Shown piece after piece: positions 23,858 through 35,419 of a stretch of DNA of 64,000 nt. The first letter of the stretch is position 1, and every line of letters begins with the position of its first letter. This DNA is from Symbiodinium kawagutii (taxonomy: Eukaryota; Sar; Dinophyceae; Suessiales; Symbiodiniaceae). Location of the stretch: assembly GCA_009767595.1 (NCBI GenBank), contig VSDK01012564.1:5001-69000 (forward strand). Direction: 5' to 3'. The notes below the pieces were generated by a model. That model did not search any database and was not told where the DNA came from. It saw nothing but the letters and a program-made list of their open reading frames with translations. The translations under genes and the position numbers were made by a program.

Positions 23858-25102
23858 GTTGTGAACATCTTTAAGAAGAAATCTTTGAGGAGTTAACAGA
23901 GGAGCTTTAAGAATCTTTAAACTCTCAAGCCTTGTAGCAGTCTTTGAGTAGAAAACTGAGTAGCTACTTTAAGTTTGTATTCTTCGTTTTCTTTGTTTTC
24001 TTTTGCAAAAGCTTGGGGTAGCAGTAAAGGTCTCGGAGCTCCCAGGGGCTCTCAAATTCCAAAGACCTGGTTTCCAGACCCAAAAGTGGGTTCGAAAGGT
24101 GGGAAGGTCTCCAAAGGTTCCAAAGCTTTCAGGATCACAGTTGACAAAGCAAGGTTCCCAACCAAGCAGATAAGCAGTGGCAGTTTCTAAAGCAAGACGG
24201 CTGCTTCCCAAGCACGGTTTTTGGGTGCAGCCAGCTTCCCAAGCTTCTCGAAAAAGATCTTTTCAAGAGTTCTATTTGAGGTTCCAACCTCATAAGACGA
24301 GGTGCACAAGCAAGCTTTCGGGGTCGGGATGCCATGTTTCTAAGCGAGGTTCCTGGACTATCAGATTCCCGGCAATCTTGGGAATAGATGCGTCACGGAA
24401 AGAAAGGATCTCTTGATTTGGCCCAATTTTCTCTATACAATGCGATCGCATGCTCGTCAATGTTTGGAGTTGCTTGCCTTGTGGAAGTTCTTGGGAGATT
24501 CTCTTTACTCCCAAAGCGAAGCTATTGGGTTCTCTGAGCTATTGGAAGGTTCTTCAAAGTTCTTTTAAGAGTTCTCTTCAGAATTCTTCAAGGATTTTGC
24601 TCTCTCTACTTGGAGATATTCTATTTATTCTTTATTTATATACTCTTCAAGTATTTTCAATTTCTTCCTTCTTCTTTTCTCAAGCAGAAGGGGAAGCTAT
24701 TGGGGTTCCTCCTGGTCCTTCTTCAAGTATTTTCTTGAGTGGTTTAGGGTTGCACCTGGGTTGCAATTGGGTTGCATCTGGGTTGGACCTGGCCTGTTTA
24801 CCCTTTGGAGTGTGCCATCCCTGGCAGAGTGGGTGGAGGGCGGCATGCTGCGCTATGGAGGCTGCGATCGCATGGAGGGTTCCAGCGCTGCTGTTCTGCA
24901 GAAGTGCAGCTGAATGTTTCCGCCATGTTCTTTTTGCAGGTTTTCTGCGTTCATGGCAGATTGTGAGTTTGGGTTCTCCCCAAAACGCTTCCACCCCTTT
25001 GCTTTTTCGGGTCTATGCTTCGTAAGGTTTCCTTTTATGCTCACGAAGGAGAAAAAGACATCATATTTTCTATTTTCCTGTATACACAGCATATACATAT
25101 AC

Positions 25103-25134
<32 letters not shown>

Positions 25135-25450
25135 TTAAATGTACATACATGCCTTTTCCTTTTCTTTTTTTCGCCTAAGATCTTGCAAGACCTTTGTGCT
25201 GCAAAAATGTCGCAGATCTTTGCAGGTTATCCTCGAGATGGGGTGCTTTATGGCCGGCGACCTAATTTCTATATAGTTGCGGGTGTGAATGAATTGTGGG
25301 GGTGCAATTAGACTCCATTCTTCATCTCAATCAAAGAGTTGGTAAAAAATCTTTATAAGTCTTCTCTCCAAAAACCTGAAATGTTAAAAGTATGAGTTAT
25401 TTGTACGATGGCTTCCACTGACTTCATAGCCCTGTGTCGCATTGCCCCAG
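23858..25450. other. no gene assigned; degenerate AAG/TTC word repetition; AT microsatellite
   Basis: 23990-24600 is enriched in words such as GGTTCC, AAGCTT, GAAGTTCTT and AGCTATTGG, similar in style to the array at 61.0-62.0 kb but too degenerate to define a unit. An (AT)n block lies at about 25095-25135. Frames of up to 191 codons (24450-25025 +) have no recognisable domain. Confidence 0.4.
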
Positions 25451-25512
25451 GTGCCAGTATCAGATGCTGTTTGCGTAACGAACGCCTTGAAGAGGCAATT
25501 GCTCTTATGAAG
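25451..25512 (+). CDS. PPR motif exon
   Basis: After CATTGCCCCAG|, a 62-nt exon encodes (G)ASIRCCLRNERLEEAIALMK, followed by a GC donor (ATGAAG|GCCAGG). The Cys-x5-Leu-x-x-Ala-x-x-L/M pattern matches PPR positions 24/25 to the start of the next helix A, the same start position implied by introns elsewhere in the cluster. The frame stops soon after the donor, consistent with splicing. Confidence 0.6.
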
Positions 25513-25639
25513 GCCAGGGCATGAACAAATCAAGTGAATCATTTGGACGCATTTGAACTTAGGTGAGAACACAGATCTGGCCGCATAGTGCTTGAGAAAA
25601 ACTCAGGCATAAAAAAGCGGGCCTTTGTTTGCTAGTTGG

Positions 25640-25870
25640 AAATTAGAGTTTGGCTGCTCCAGCTAAAACCCTCCCGGGTCACATGTCTGGTATTTCATTC
25701 TTTCCAGGCAAATTGAACATATGCGAGACATGTGTTTTTCCTGCGGCAAGCCGCTGTTTTTCCCCAACAGGGCAAGCTAATGAAGTCTTCAGCCAAGATA
25801 AGCTTCAGTGTGTTACAAAAAAATCTGTTTGGGTGGATCGCCCCTGCTGTTGGGGATGCCATACAATTAC
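25640..25870. repeat. dispersed TTCCCCAACAG ... GTTGGGGATGCC repeat copy
   Basis: Shares TTTTTCCCCAACAG, GTCTTCAGCCAAGATAAGCTTC and CTGTTGGGGATGCCA blocks with copies at 11.0-11.6 kb and 38.9-39.1 kb. The terminal CCCCAACAG and CTGTTGGGG words are reverse complements, so the element has inverted ends. Confidence 0.7.
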
Positions 25871-25989
25871 AAGCTTATTTGCGCCGCTTCGCGGCTAGGG
25901 CCCCCCGCACCGTGGAAGGCAGACTGCGGCACGATAAGTAGTCTATGAGGGCAGGTGCTGCAAGACACATTGAACCACATCGGAGCGAG

Positions 25990-26215
25990 CTTCACCCCGT
26001 ATTGGCCTAAGGTTGGGTTCCCTTGTGGCTACCATTTGGTTGGGTCCGTCTGGGCCGTTGGCCCCATATTGGCCTCATGTTGGCTCCATGTTGGCTCGAT
26101 GTTGGCCCCTTGTTGGCCCAATGTTGGACCATATTGGTGTGATGTTGGACCAAACTCGCTCAAAAGTCGTTTTTCAAAAAGTCAGAAACCAGGGATTCTA
26201 AAGAAAGGGAGCCCG
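25990..26215. repeat. ATGTTGGCCCC minisatellite, copy 1
   Basis: About twelve 11-15 bp units such as ATGTTGGCCCC, followed by a unique tail (GACCAAACTCGCTCAAAAGTC ... GGGATTCTA) that is also found after the second copy. The shared tail shows the two arrays are duplicates of one larger element. Confidence 0.88.
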
Positions 26216-26639
26216 GCCCCAGTGAAAGCTGTGCCGCATATTCTTGATGCTAGCTGCAAAGATGCAACCGCCGCTTTCGGTGTTTGGAGCTGTTGGCCAC
26301 GATGTTGGACACATCTTGGACCCTATGTTGCGTATATCTTGCTAGATGCCGTGGTTGTGTTGGAGCCATCTAGGCCGATCCTCACCACATGAGACCCAGC
26401 TTGGCATTGAAGTTGGCCCCATATTGCGCTCATGTTGGACTTCTGTCGGACTAAAATTAAGGGTTTGTATTGCCAATCTTGCCGAAAATCGATTTGCACA
26501 AAAGATGAGACCGGTGTTTACGGTGTTTTGAACGAAAACTTGTTCTTAAAGAGTCGAGTGGGAGCACTTGGGAACCATGACCGGCACAGCTTGGCATATG
26601 CGTGGCGAATGTAGAAGCCTTCGGGCCCCATGTCGGGTA

Positions 26640-26870
26640 GCTCTGGCCAGATGTTGGGGCATGTTGAGCCCATATTGCCACATGTTGCGCGCATTTTGAC
26701 TCATCTTTGGTTGGCCCTATGTTGCTCCCATGTTACCCCCATGTTGGCCCCTTGTTGGCCCGATGTTGAGCTACATTGGCATGATGTTGGACCAAACTCG
26801 CCGAAAAGTCATATTTCAAAAAACGTCAAAAACATGGGATTCTAGACAAATAAAGGGCCTTTTCCCGCAC
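26640..26870. repeat. ATGTTGGCCCC minisatellite, copy 2
   Basis: Same organisation as the copy about 650 bp upstream: ATGTTGGCC-type units, then GGACCAAACTCGCCGAAAAG, a CAAAAA stretch and GGGATTCTAGA. Identity is high in the tail and lower in the array. Confidence 0.88.
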
Positions 26871-26920
26871 AGATGGTTTATGTCATCCGCAAGTCACACC
26901 CAGCACCTTCGCATAACAAG

Positions 26921-26981
26921 GGGCTTTGTTTTTGAGGAGGCAATGGAGACAGAATTGCGACCAGACATGGAGACCTATGAG
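26921..26981 (+). CDS. PPR motif exon
   Basis: The exon encodes GFVFEEAMETELRPDMETYE and ends at a GC donor (TATGAG|GCAAGC) after PPR position 24. The M-x-x-x-L-x-P-D-x-x-T-Y signature is one of the clearest PPR matches in the window. The acceptor is probably ATAACAAG|GGG. It stands alone in frame, with stops beyond, as expected for a spliced mini-exon. The same intron position is used at 17776 and 30805. Confidence 0.7.
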
Positions 26982-28111
26982 GCAAGCGTGGCATTTCTGG
27001 CTGTGCATCGCTTCACCATTTGAGAATCATTTGCAACCGTATCAGTTGCCCTGAATCTGCCAGTTTTTGCAAAACATTGGTGCGCATTCTGTTTGATTTG
27101 GACTTCATGTACTCCACTAGCTGTGTCTTTTCTATTGGACTTATTGGACTGTGCATAGGCTTTGGTCTTGACTTGCAATTCAATGGGCTACTGGAAATGG
27201 GTGCAGAGCCCAGAAACTTCACTCATGTTTTGTTTGAATATCGCGTCCCTGAGACACATGTGAGTCACATGTACCTGTGTAAGAAACGCATAGAAACCCG
27301 CGTCCTTATGTTCAAGACTATTGAGTTTTGCGGTGCTAGTGCTGGGCCGGTTTCCGGATGGAGGCTTCTGGCGCATCTTGAAAGTTGGGTTGGCACTTCC
27401 AGGATCTTTTTGGATTCCCGAGAGTTGGTGCAGCCGTATGGTCGGCTTCAGCGTCCGGAAGGTTGCGGAAGGATATGATTCTGGGAGAATGCTCCCGCTG
27501 ATCTGGTAGCAGGTATACTTTGTTGCAAAGTTCTGGAATGTTTGGGGTCTGGAACTTCAAGTTCTGGAAGACAAAGAAAATATCATGAAAATGCGTCCAA
27601 AGAGCGTAACCTGTGACGCTAGGACTAAGTGCATTCGAGGGTTCCGAAGAGTTTTCGTGTCCCTGCCATGATTGTAATGTTCCTTGGATCCGAGGGGTGT
27701 AACCGATGGAGTGCTGTACATAGCATCCTGATGCATCCTGCCTTGTTCCGCCAATGTGGTGATACTACACCAGCTTTGTCTTGCAACAAATCGATCTTAC
27801 ACATTTCCCAGCCCAGGCCTTATTCCTCTGGAAGGACATGTTGCAAACAAAGGCGACATCGGAAAGAGTTGCCCTCCCACAGTTCTTCGTAGTTATTTCG
27901 TAGTTACTTTGTAGTTACTTCGTACTTACTTCGTAGTTACTTCATAGTCATTGTATTTTGTTGTGTTTGATACCAGGTCGGCCAGCAGACTGCTTATGCT
28001 GTACACGAGTCCATCATGGAGGCTTGCCAGGCAAGATGATCTATCCATATCAATCCAGTATTTTTGCCGTTCCTTGAATTCTATCAAATTTGAAGTAGCG
28101 ATTTGCAAAAG
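26982..28111. other. unassigned; GGTTCCGG-family fragment and an 11-13 bp repeat
   Basis: 27340-27480 resembles the dispersed GGTTCCGG family (TTCCGGATGGAGGCTTCTGG, CGTCCGGAAGGTTGCGG). 27889-27950 is a six-copy CGTAGTTACTT repeat. No supported exon; one plus-strand stretch near 27180-27230 (NGLLEMGAEP) is mildly PPR-like. Confidence 0.4.
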
Positions 28112-28288
28112 GCCGCTGGAGAGTGGAAGTGGGTTTTGGCTCTTTTGAATGACATGGAGAAGGCAGTGCAGCAATGAAGCTTTCTTAAAGTAGAATATGT
28201 TTCATGAATTCGCCTTGGTCGTACTGCACAGGTCTCAATGGAACCAAGCATGAAAGCGTACAGAGTAGCCCTTTCAGCGTGTCGGAAG
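28112..28288 (+). CDS. PPR motif, two exons
   Basis: Exons 28112-28162 and 28232-28288 are joined in phase 0 across a 69-nt GC-AG intron (GAGAAG|GC ... GCACAG|GTC). They encode AAGEWKWVLALLNDMEK and VSMEPSMKAYRVALSACRK. Joined, they make one PPR repeat in register: Trp at 1, Met at 11, Met-x-Pro at 16-18, Tyr at 23, Ala-Cys at 29-30. A second GC donor (CGGAAG|GCTAGC) follows. The first exon could start slightly upstream, since the frame is open from 28094. The following exon was not found between here and 29.7 kb. Confidence 0.75.
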
Positions 28289-29761
28289 GCTAGCAGAGCG
28301 ACCTTTTGCTACTTCAGAACTTTGAATCTTTCCTTGCGTTTTCTGGCAAATTTTTCCCGAAACTTTTAGATCAGATTTTTGAGTTACTTCCAGGCAGAAA
28401 AATGGAATTGGGTTGCCCAATTGGAGCAAAAACTGGTTTTGATGGAGAAGGCTGGAAGGGCTTGAAGGGCTTGTGTCGGCCTCTTCCCCTTGTCTCCTCC
28501 CTTCTAAGTGGTCACTGTTTTCGTTTCTTTTTCCCTTTTGGTCTCTCTTCTTGTCTTCTGGTTGGTCACTGTGTCCGCTTATGCTTTTGTCTACGTTCTT
28601 GTCTCCCTTTGTCTCCCTTCACGTTGGTTATTGTGTTTGCCTCTTCCTCCTCCGTTCCTCTTCCTCTTTCTATCTCTTTCTATTTGGTTTGTGAGGCCTC
28701 TTTTTCTTGCATCCCTCGGTTGCCGTGTGCACCTCTTCCTCTTGGCTCTCCACTTTTTCCCCCTTCTTGTGCCCCTTCTTGTTGGTTATGGTAGTTATGG
28801 TGTTATGGTGTCCGCTTCTCTTTTTCCCTTCTTGTTCCCTTTTTTTTGTTCCTTTTGTTGGGTAGAAATTGCGAAGAATCCCTGAATGAGGTCCAGTTTC
28901 AATACCCTTCGTCCCCGGTGAAAACAAGCTATTTGCGCTCTATCCGGTCTGTGCCTTCTTCCTGCACTGCACATTGACTGCAGGACATCCTTGATCCGCC
29001 AAACTGCTTGGGGTCTGTGGTGGTATAATTTTTGCCCTTGTCTCCCACTTGTCTCCCCATTTCTTATTACCTGTTTTCTCACTCTTCCAAATGTAGACGC
29101 GGCTAGGGGATCTTTTCTCATTTTGAATCCTCGCTGCAGTTGGGTGTAAAGCTTGGTGAGTCAAGAGACTCACTTTGACTTTCTCTCTTTCTGTCAAACT
29201 TCTTTTCTTTTCCCACAATCTTTAGACTTCTGGTGAGCCGACCTCTCACCTCTCCTCGTGATACTGGATTCTCAATATATGCATATTCAGAGCATTCACA
29301 TTCACATGCAATCAGCACCTTGCCGACGCGAAGAAATCCACTTGAAATTAACTTTAGATGAATTTTGTTTTCGTTCACCTGCTGGCCTCCGGTATTGTTT
29401 CGGAACTCGCAAGTTCTTAGGTAAAAACAGACAAGAATAGATATCGAGATTTTTGCATTATTATGATATTTCAATATATCTATAGACTCTTTATGACCTG
29501 TTGAAATGATATCGAATCCGTTCAGCCGGTGCAGTGGACAGGCTAAGACCGAGATGCATGATCGGCCAGTCGCCTTGGTCAACGTTGAGCCAGGAAGTAG
29601 TGTGGAACTGACATCAGAAATGTTGCAAGGGGTGCTTTTTGTTTGGGACAGGAGATGTTGAAGAAATCTACAGTTCCCTCCAATCGCGTCGAGCTCATCG
29701 AAGCAGCATAAAGGAAGGAAACGAGGAAGGGAAGGCAGGGAAGGCAATACGCTCTCCAAAG
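28289..29761. other. unassigned; pyrimidine-rich region; long minus-strand frame
   Basis: 28480-28860 is plus-strand pyrimidine-rich, with repeated CTTGTCTCC and GGTCACTGT words. A 262-codon minus-strand frame covers 29118-29906, but its 3'-proximal part overlaps well-supported plus-strand PPR exons, so I treat it as a shadow. No other coding evidence. Confidence 0.4.
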
Positions 29762-30805
29762 TCTTGAGGTGTGCGGATGGTTCGTGGGAGGTTGCTTTGC
29801 AACTCCTCCGTGCCCTGCAAGGCTCATGATTTGTTGAAAGCTGTACTTGCACCACTGACCTTTGCGTAGTCCTTCGTGCAACAAAAAATTTAACAACTTT
29901 CTTCACAAGGTCGCCAGAGCCAGCCAGATGGCGTCGCGTTCAATTCCGTGATCAGTGCTTGCAGAAGAGGCGGCTGTTTTTCAAGGTTTTTCACGGGCCG
30001 GCCAAACTCTGCAAACAGGCATAGAGACACCTTCGAAAACGGCAAAAAGCTCGAACCAAGAATTTTGTGAGACAGGAACGCTCTGGATTTCACCACGTCT
30101 TCCCGCAACAGGGCAAATCCACACTAAAATTTTCAGGGTTAAGACACTCAACCCTGTTTGAAGGAAGTTTTGGTTTCGAACTACTGTACGTTGTCGCGCT
30201 ATCTGATTGATGGTTGAAAATGTGTAGTTTCCTGCTGGTACAGTAGCAAACAACAACTCAAACTAATTGTTTCATCAATTCTGGGCAGCCCTTCCCTCAA
30301 GGTAGCTTACATGTGTGGAATGATGTAATTTGCATTAAAAAGCCACATGTGGAGCTTGGCACTGTGGTAGATTTGAATTAAACAAATCTACGACTGCTGC
30401 AGTGCTGTGGTCCTGAACATCAAAGATTTTGAGTCAGCATGATTACAAACTATAGTAATCTGTAGTATATGTGTTTCTTTTTGCATACAGTATAACCTTC
30501 GAAAACGAAGTGAATCCAATGCCCAGGCTTTGAAACCTCAATCTGTTTGCTAGTTCGGTTGGAGCTGTTATAAAAGCTGCACTGTGTCAATCTCCAGATT
30601 GGAATGGTCAAAATTCTTCCAAGTTGTTGAACGCAGGTGGTGAAATTCAAAAGGCTCTGGCTTTGATGGAAGAAATGCAAGAGGCGAAGTTCTATGTTCG
30701 ATTAGTTCGATTCATTCTTTGCTTTTGTACTCGCATGCTTGTTTTTTAACAGTTGTTTCAGTCTATGTGCAGGAAAAACTGGACCCAGACTCCGAAATCT
30801 ACAAT
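29762..30805 (+). CDS. PPR protein, four exons joined by three GC-AG introns
   Basis: Predicted exons are 29762-29821, 29910-29969, 30637-30683 and 30773-30805. Introns are 88, 667 and 89 nt, all with GC donors and AG acceptors flanked by AG|G. Phases match at every join: 1-1, 1-1 and 0-0. The spliced product contains SWEVALQLLRALQG, RQSQPDGVAFNSVISACRR, GGEIQKALALMEEMQE and EKLDPDSEIYN. The Trp of the first helix and the Ile opening the next are exactly 35 residues apart, and P-D lies at 18-19 in both repeats. The first exon's 5' end is uncertain (acceptor CCAAAG|TC or later), and a GT donor is assumed after ATCTACAAT. No stop or C-terminus is identified. Likely an organellar RNA-binding protein (family inference). 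Confidence 0.8.
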
Positions 30806-31910
30806 GTCCCAAATCTCAGCAGTTTCGAGCACTGAGAAACTCAGCATATCGCTGGGTTTCTCCTGATAAAGCTTTGTCCAGGAACTGGTCAGTGCTTTGG
30901 AACCGGACAAAGCCAAAGAGGTTGGCCAATTGGAAGAGAGTTCAAGTTGACAAAGATCACAGAAGCAAACAACGTATTGGAACCGGAAACATGCTCTTGA
31001 TTCGTCTCAATAATTTAAATTGAGTCAAATTGAGAGACTTATATAATGAAATTAATTAAGTTTTTGAAGTCAATTTATTAATCCATGAGCCGCGCCAGAC
31101 TCCTGCTGCAATTCGGCAAAGCTGGTCAATGACTCCAGGCAGTTTCAGGATCATCAGGCGCTCGTGTCACACACTTTCTGCATTTGCGAAGCTTCGCAGA
31201 CAGCTGCCTTGGTAATCCTTGGGTGATCCTCGCGTAATCCTTGGTACTTGATTCATCTTGATTCATTTTTTCTGTCAGCCCTGGGCAGCTGGCCATTTAT
31301 GCAGGGTCAGTAAGGATTTTGTGACCGGAGATATCCCTAGAAACGCTGGTGAAGCTATTTTGCCAAGTGACAGGTCTCCCCTTCACATCCCTTCACTTCC
31401 TGGCACTGTTTTTCATACTGTCTCTCGCTTGCAACTTCCCACTGTCACTTTCTGTGTTGTCTCACTTCGCTTTACCCCCAAAGAGATAAGCCAACAGAGT
31501 ACCTGGAAGAGCAAGACCAGCAAAGCAAGAAAATCTGGCAGGAAGGAGATGGAAGGAGCGTGGGGGTCCACTTGCGAACTTCAATTGTGCGAGCTTGCGA
31601 ACCTGGGAAGGATGGAAGAAGATTGTGCACGTTTGGGAACCTGAAAGTCCTCATTTCCTGCTTGGGAATCCTACTTTCAAACCTTGCCTCACCGGCAAAG
31701 CACTCTCCACCAGCAATCCGCTGGGGAACGTGGCCTGACTTGGAAGGCAGTGTCTGTGATAGAAAGTCTCGGGAGATGGAGCCCTCAACGGCCTTGAAAA
31801 CCTTGGAAGCTTGGGAAGTCTTTTTGGAGCAGGTTTGCTACAGTGACGCAAGGCGACCCCACAATAATGATCAACGTGTCCCAAGAGTACTGCAGTATAT
31901 TGTATGGTAT
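30806..31910. other. no gene assigned
   Basis: Downstream of the last clear PPR exon. Plus-strand frames to about 31023 and at 31258-31644 have no recognisable domain. The end of the PPR gene may lie here, but no PPR motif was identified. Confidence 0.4.
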
Positions 31911-32440
31911 TTATGTAATGTAATGTAATGTAATGTAATGTAATGGAATGGAATGGAATGTAATGGAATGTAATGTCATGTCATGTCATGTAATGTAATG
32001 TCATGTCATGTCATGTAATGTAATGTCATGTAATGTCATGTCATGTCATGTCATGTAATGTCATGTCATGCCATGTCATGTAATGTCATGTCATGTCATG
32101 TCATGTCATGTAATGTAATGTCATGTCATGTCATGTAATGTAATGTCATGTCATGTCATGTAATGTAATGTCATGTCATGTCATGTAATGTAATGTCATG
32201 TCATGTAATGTAATGTAATGTCATGTCATGTCATGTCATGTAATGTAATGTAATGTAATCTAATGTAATGTAATGTAATGTAATGTAATGTCATGTAATG
32301 CAATGTAATGTAATGTCATGTAATGCAATGTAATGTCATGTAATGTAATGTCATGTCATGTCATGTAATGTAATGTCATGTCATGTCATGTAATGTAATG
32401 TAATGTCATGTAATGTCATGTCATGTCATGTAATGTATGT
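31911..32440. repeat. TAATG/TCATG pentanucleotide array
   Basis: About 530 bp of 5-bp units alternating in runs between TAATG and TCATG, with rare GAATG, CAATG and CCATG variants. The two unit types form clusters such as three TCATG then two TAATG, repeated several times, suggesting a 25-bp higher-order period in the middle of the array. Confidence 0.97.
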
Positions 32441-35296
32441 ATATACTGTATATATATATTTAGATGTATATATATATACATATTTATATTTTTTATGTAT
32501 ATATATGTATACATATGGACTTTGACTATACATTCATTCAGCTAATGTGGGAACTTTCTTGACAGTGGAACCTGGCATCCTCGACTTGGCTTAAGAAACC
32601 TTAGGAGCCTGCCAAACTTCTTGGTCCTGGGAACGTTCCTCCGTGACCATGACAATGATGAGACGAAGACCACAAGACAAAACTAGTTTCCTGTCAATTG
32701 ATCACTCCTGTAAAGGAACCAACATGCCCACAGCCTCGGCCGGCCGGCTGGTTCCCGAAATCGCCCGTTGGGGCCCCACGTTCCACTATCTCCAAGCTCG
32801 CCAGCCAGCTGCAAAACGCGCAGGCCGCAAACCAGTCTGCAGGTCCCAACGCATGAGCCTTTCTTTGTCTCAGAGGTTGTCCTGGACTCTGTCTTCATCA
32901 GCTACTGTCTTTGTCTCCCTCTCTCTTCTCTTCACACAACTCATGCTCTTCCTTGAGTTACATTTGAGCATTGTCATAGATGTGCGCTTTTTTCCGTCTA
33001 TTTCTGTTAAGTTCACTTCTCACTGTCCTGGTCCGGTTTCAGCCTGGCACCATCTGAATCCACATCCTGCAGGTTCTCGTTGTTCCTGCTTGCCTTCTCA
33101 GGTTCTGCAGGTGAGGAAAAACTCTCTTGTAAAGCATTTTTTTGTTCATCCAAGTTCACCTGAATTGTGAAAGGCAAAAAGGATCTGCAGCAGATAGATT
33201 GGGTCCATACAACAAGTTCTTGAAGATCACACGCAAGGTTCCTGCTTTTGTAGGCCGCTCTTGGAAGACAATCGTGCAAAAGGGCTTCTGGGACCGTTGG
33301 AAAATGATCTTTGAAAGGGCCTTGTTCGTTGGGGGGCACTTTTCGAAATCTTCGAAAAAGAACAGAATTTTCAAAAGAACAGAGTCAATTTTGACTTCGG
33401 AAACTCCACGTGACTTTTCTTCAACTTTCCAAACTTTCTTAACCCATAAGGTGCAGGAGGGCGCCGGGTGGATTGGTTCGGATGGGTCTGGGTTTGGCAT
33501 GTTCACATGGGACGCGAAGGCTCAAGGCCAAGTTTTGAGTTTACAGAGTGAAATTTCTGAATCTGACTTTAACACTTTCCGGCATTCAGTTTCTGTTTTT
33601 TTCTCAAATTAAGGCGTTTGTCCGAATTCCAGTTGCAGAGTTCTGGGAGTAAAGCTTTTTGTCTCTGAAGCTTGCAAAATTGACTCTGGCCCTCTTGGAC
33701 TCAACGGGGGATCTCTTTCCAAAAACTCTCGTCGGAACCATACGTGCGTTTTGACAGCGACTCCTTGGCGCTGCTTTCCTAGCGCAACTCTTCTTGATTT
33801 TGTGATGAAGCAATGTACGAAAACACGATGAAATGATGAAACCGTGTAGTTGGCTTTTCTAATGCGCGCGATGTACCAACTTATGCAACAAATTAAGAAT
33901 TAAGTTGACCTGATGAAATAATAGGGATGCACAGTCCCTCGCTCTCTCTCTCTCTATCTTTGGACGACATGTTTTATTGTTTTGATCTTCACAAGTTGTG
34001 ACTAGTGCTTTTCGTTGCCAGATCACCGCAACGCAAGCAAAAGGCTCCATCCAGAAAAGTGGCTCGGCTGTACCACAAAGCACAAGCTCATTGGATGCCC
34101 CTTGCTGTGTCACACTGACATGACCGAAGTGAATGTTTTGCATGCTACGTTTTTCATCGTGTTTTTGTATCCGTGGCAACGTGTTTCAAGGGGCGGCGCC
34201 CACGGAGCTCAGACGCCTTTTGAACTTTGGTGCCTTGTGAGGTGCAGATCCTTGTGATTACAGGGTTCAGAAGAAAAATAGAAAATGAAAAATAGAATAG
34301 AATCATGCAATGGAAATGAATTGAGAAATGAATTTGCAAAATAGAAATGTCGGGACAGGATGATCTTCGCTTTTGGTGACTTCGAAGTGGCGACCTTAAA
34401 GTCCTGGATGATATTCAAGGATCTTCGATCGCGTTCTTCGTTGGCATAAAGACCAGTCACCCCGAGAAGACACGTTACATTCAGAGCTGTGACATGCTTT
34501 GCTTACTCATTATTTATGGGTTCTCTAGATTTGTATCATATGACTCTCCACAAATTGTGACAGATGGCCTTTCAGAGACACTGGCTTAGTGACTGACGCT
34601 CTTGTCTTGGCCGAGGCCGTTTTGTCTTCAACGAGAACATTCTTCCTGAGAGAAGAACGGTGTGTTTCTTGCTCACGTCAGCCGGTTTTGTCACCTCTCC
34701 CTCCTGTTTTCTCTTTCTCTTATTTTCCTTCTCTTTCTCTCTCCCTCTCTCTCCATCTCTCTCTTTCTCTCTTTTTCGGGGGAAGCGCTCCCGGAGGTTG
34801 GAGCTATTGGTCAATTTTCCTCCTTGTGTGGCCACGGCCGAGCCGTCCCAAGAACGGTTCCAGGTTCTCTTGGAGCATGTTTTTTGTGTTATTTTTCGGC
34901 TTCCGGAAGAAATCTGATTTTGTTTGCGGTCTAGAACACGTTTCATTTTTGTTTGTCCAAGGATTCCAAAGTTTCAAAAACGAATCCTTCACCGAGCAAA
35001 AAGCCCAACACACACACACAAACAAATACAAGACATTGTGTGGGATAATTGCTTGCGCTGACCAAGCGATAATATCTGATCTTTTCTTCAAAAACTGTGG
35101 GCAGCGTAGATCCAAGTAGATTTTCCACGTGGAAAAGCTCATTGCTTGCGTTTGCAAACCTGAGCCATGTGCACCTGAGATTCGCGCCACCTTGGTGATA
35201 GCAGTTCCATGATACAGCTTGGGTGCGCTCTTGCTATGTCTTGTCATTGAAATCATTTCATCAAAGGCTTCATCTTTGTTTCATCTTTGATTCACT
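32441..35296. other. no gene assigned; AT and CT microsatellites
   Basis: AT-rich microsatellite at 32441-32515, CT tracts at about 33938-33955 and 34725-34775. Frames 32643-33170 and 33142-33612 (+) and others have no recognisable domain and look like chance frames. No repeat-protein exon found. Confidence 0.4.
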
Positions 35297-35370
35297 CCAT
35301 TGGCAGTGGCCGAACTGACGTGGAAGCTTTTATCGCTGCGATTGACTCGGTCAAGCAATTACGAAGGCCT
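35297..35370 (+). CDS. possible orphan exon
   Basis: Directly after a T-rich tract ending CCATTGGCAG, the frame GRTDVEAFIAAIDSVKQLRRPR has a protein-like helical composition and then stops. It could be an exon (faintly PPR-like), but no flanking exon or family supports it. Confidence 0.25.
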
Positions 35371-35419
35371 CGGTAGAAGCCTTGTGAAATCTGATTCAGT
35401 TGCCTCTGCTTCTGAGGGA

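Noticed and set aside
29118-29906. 262-codon minus-strand frame with FDELDAIGG, resembling a AAA+ Walker B motif
   Set aside because: No Walker A or other AAA+ motif, and it overlaps well-supported plus-strand PPR exons; the resemblance is probably chance.
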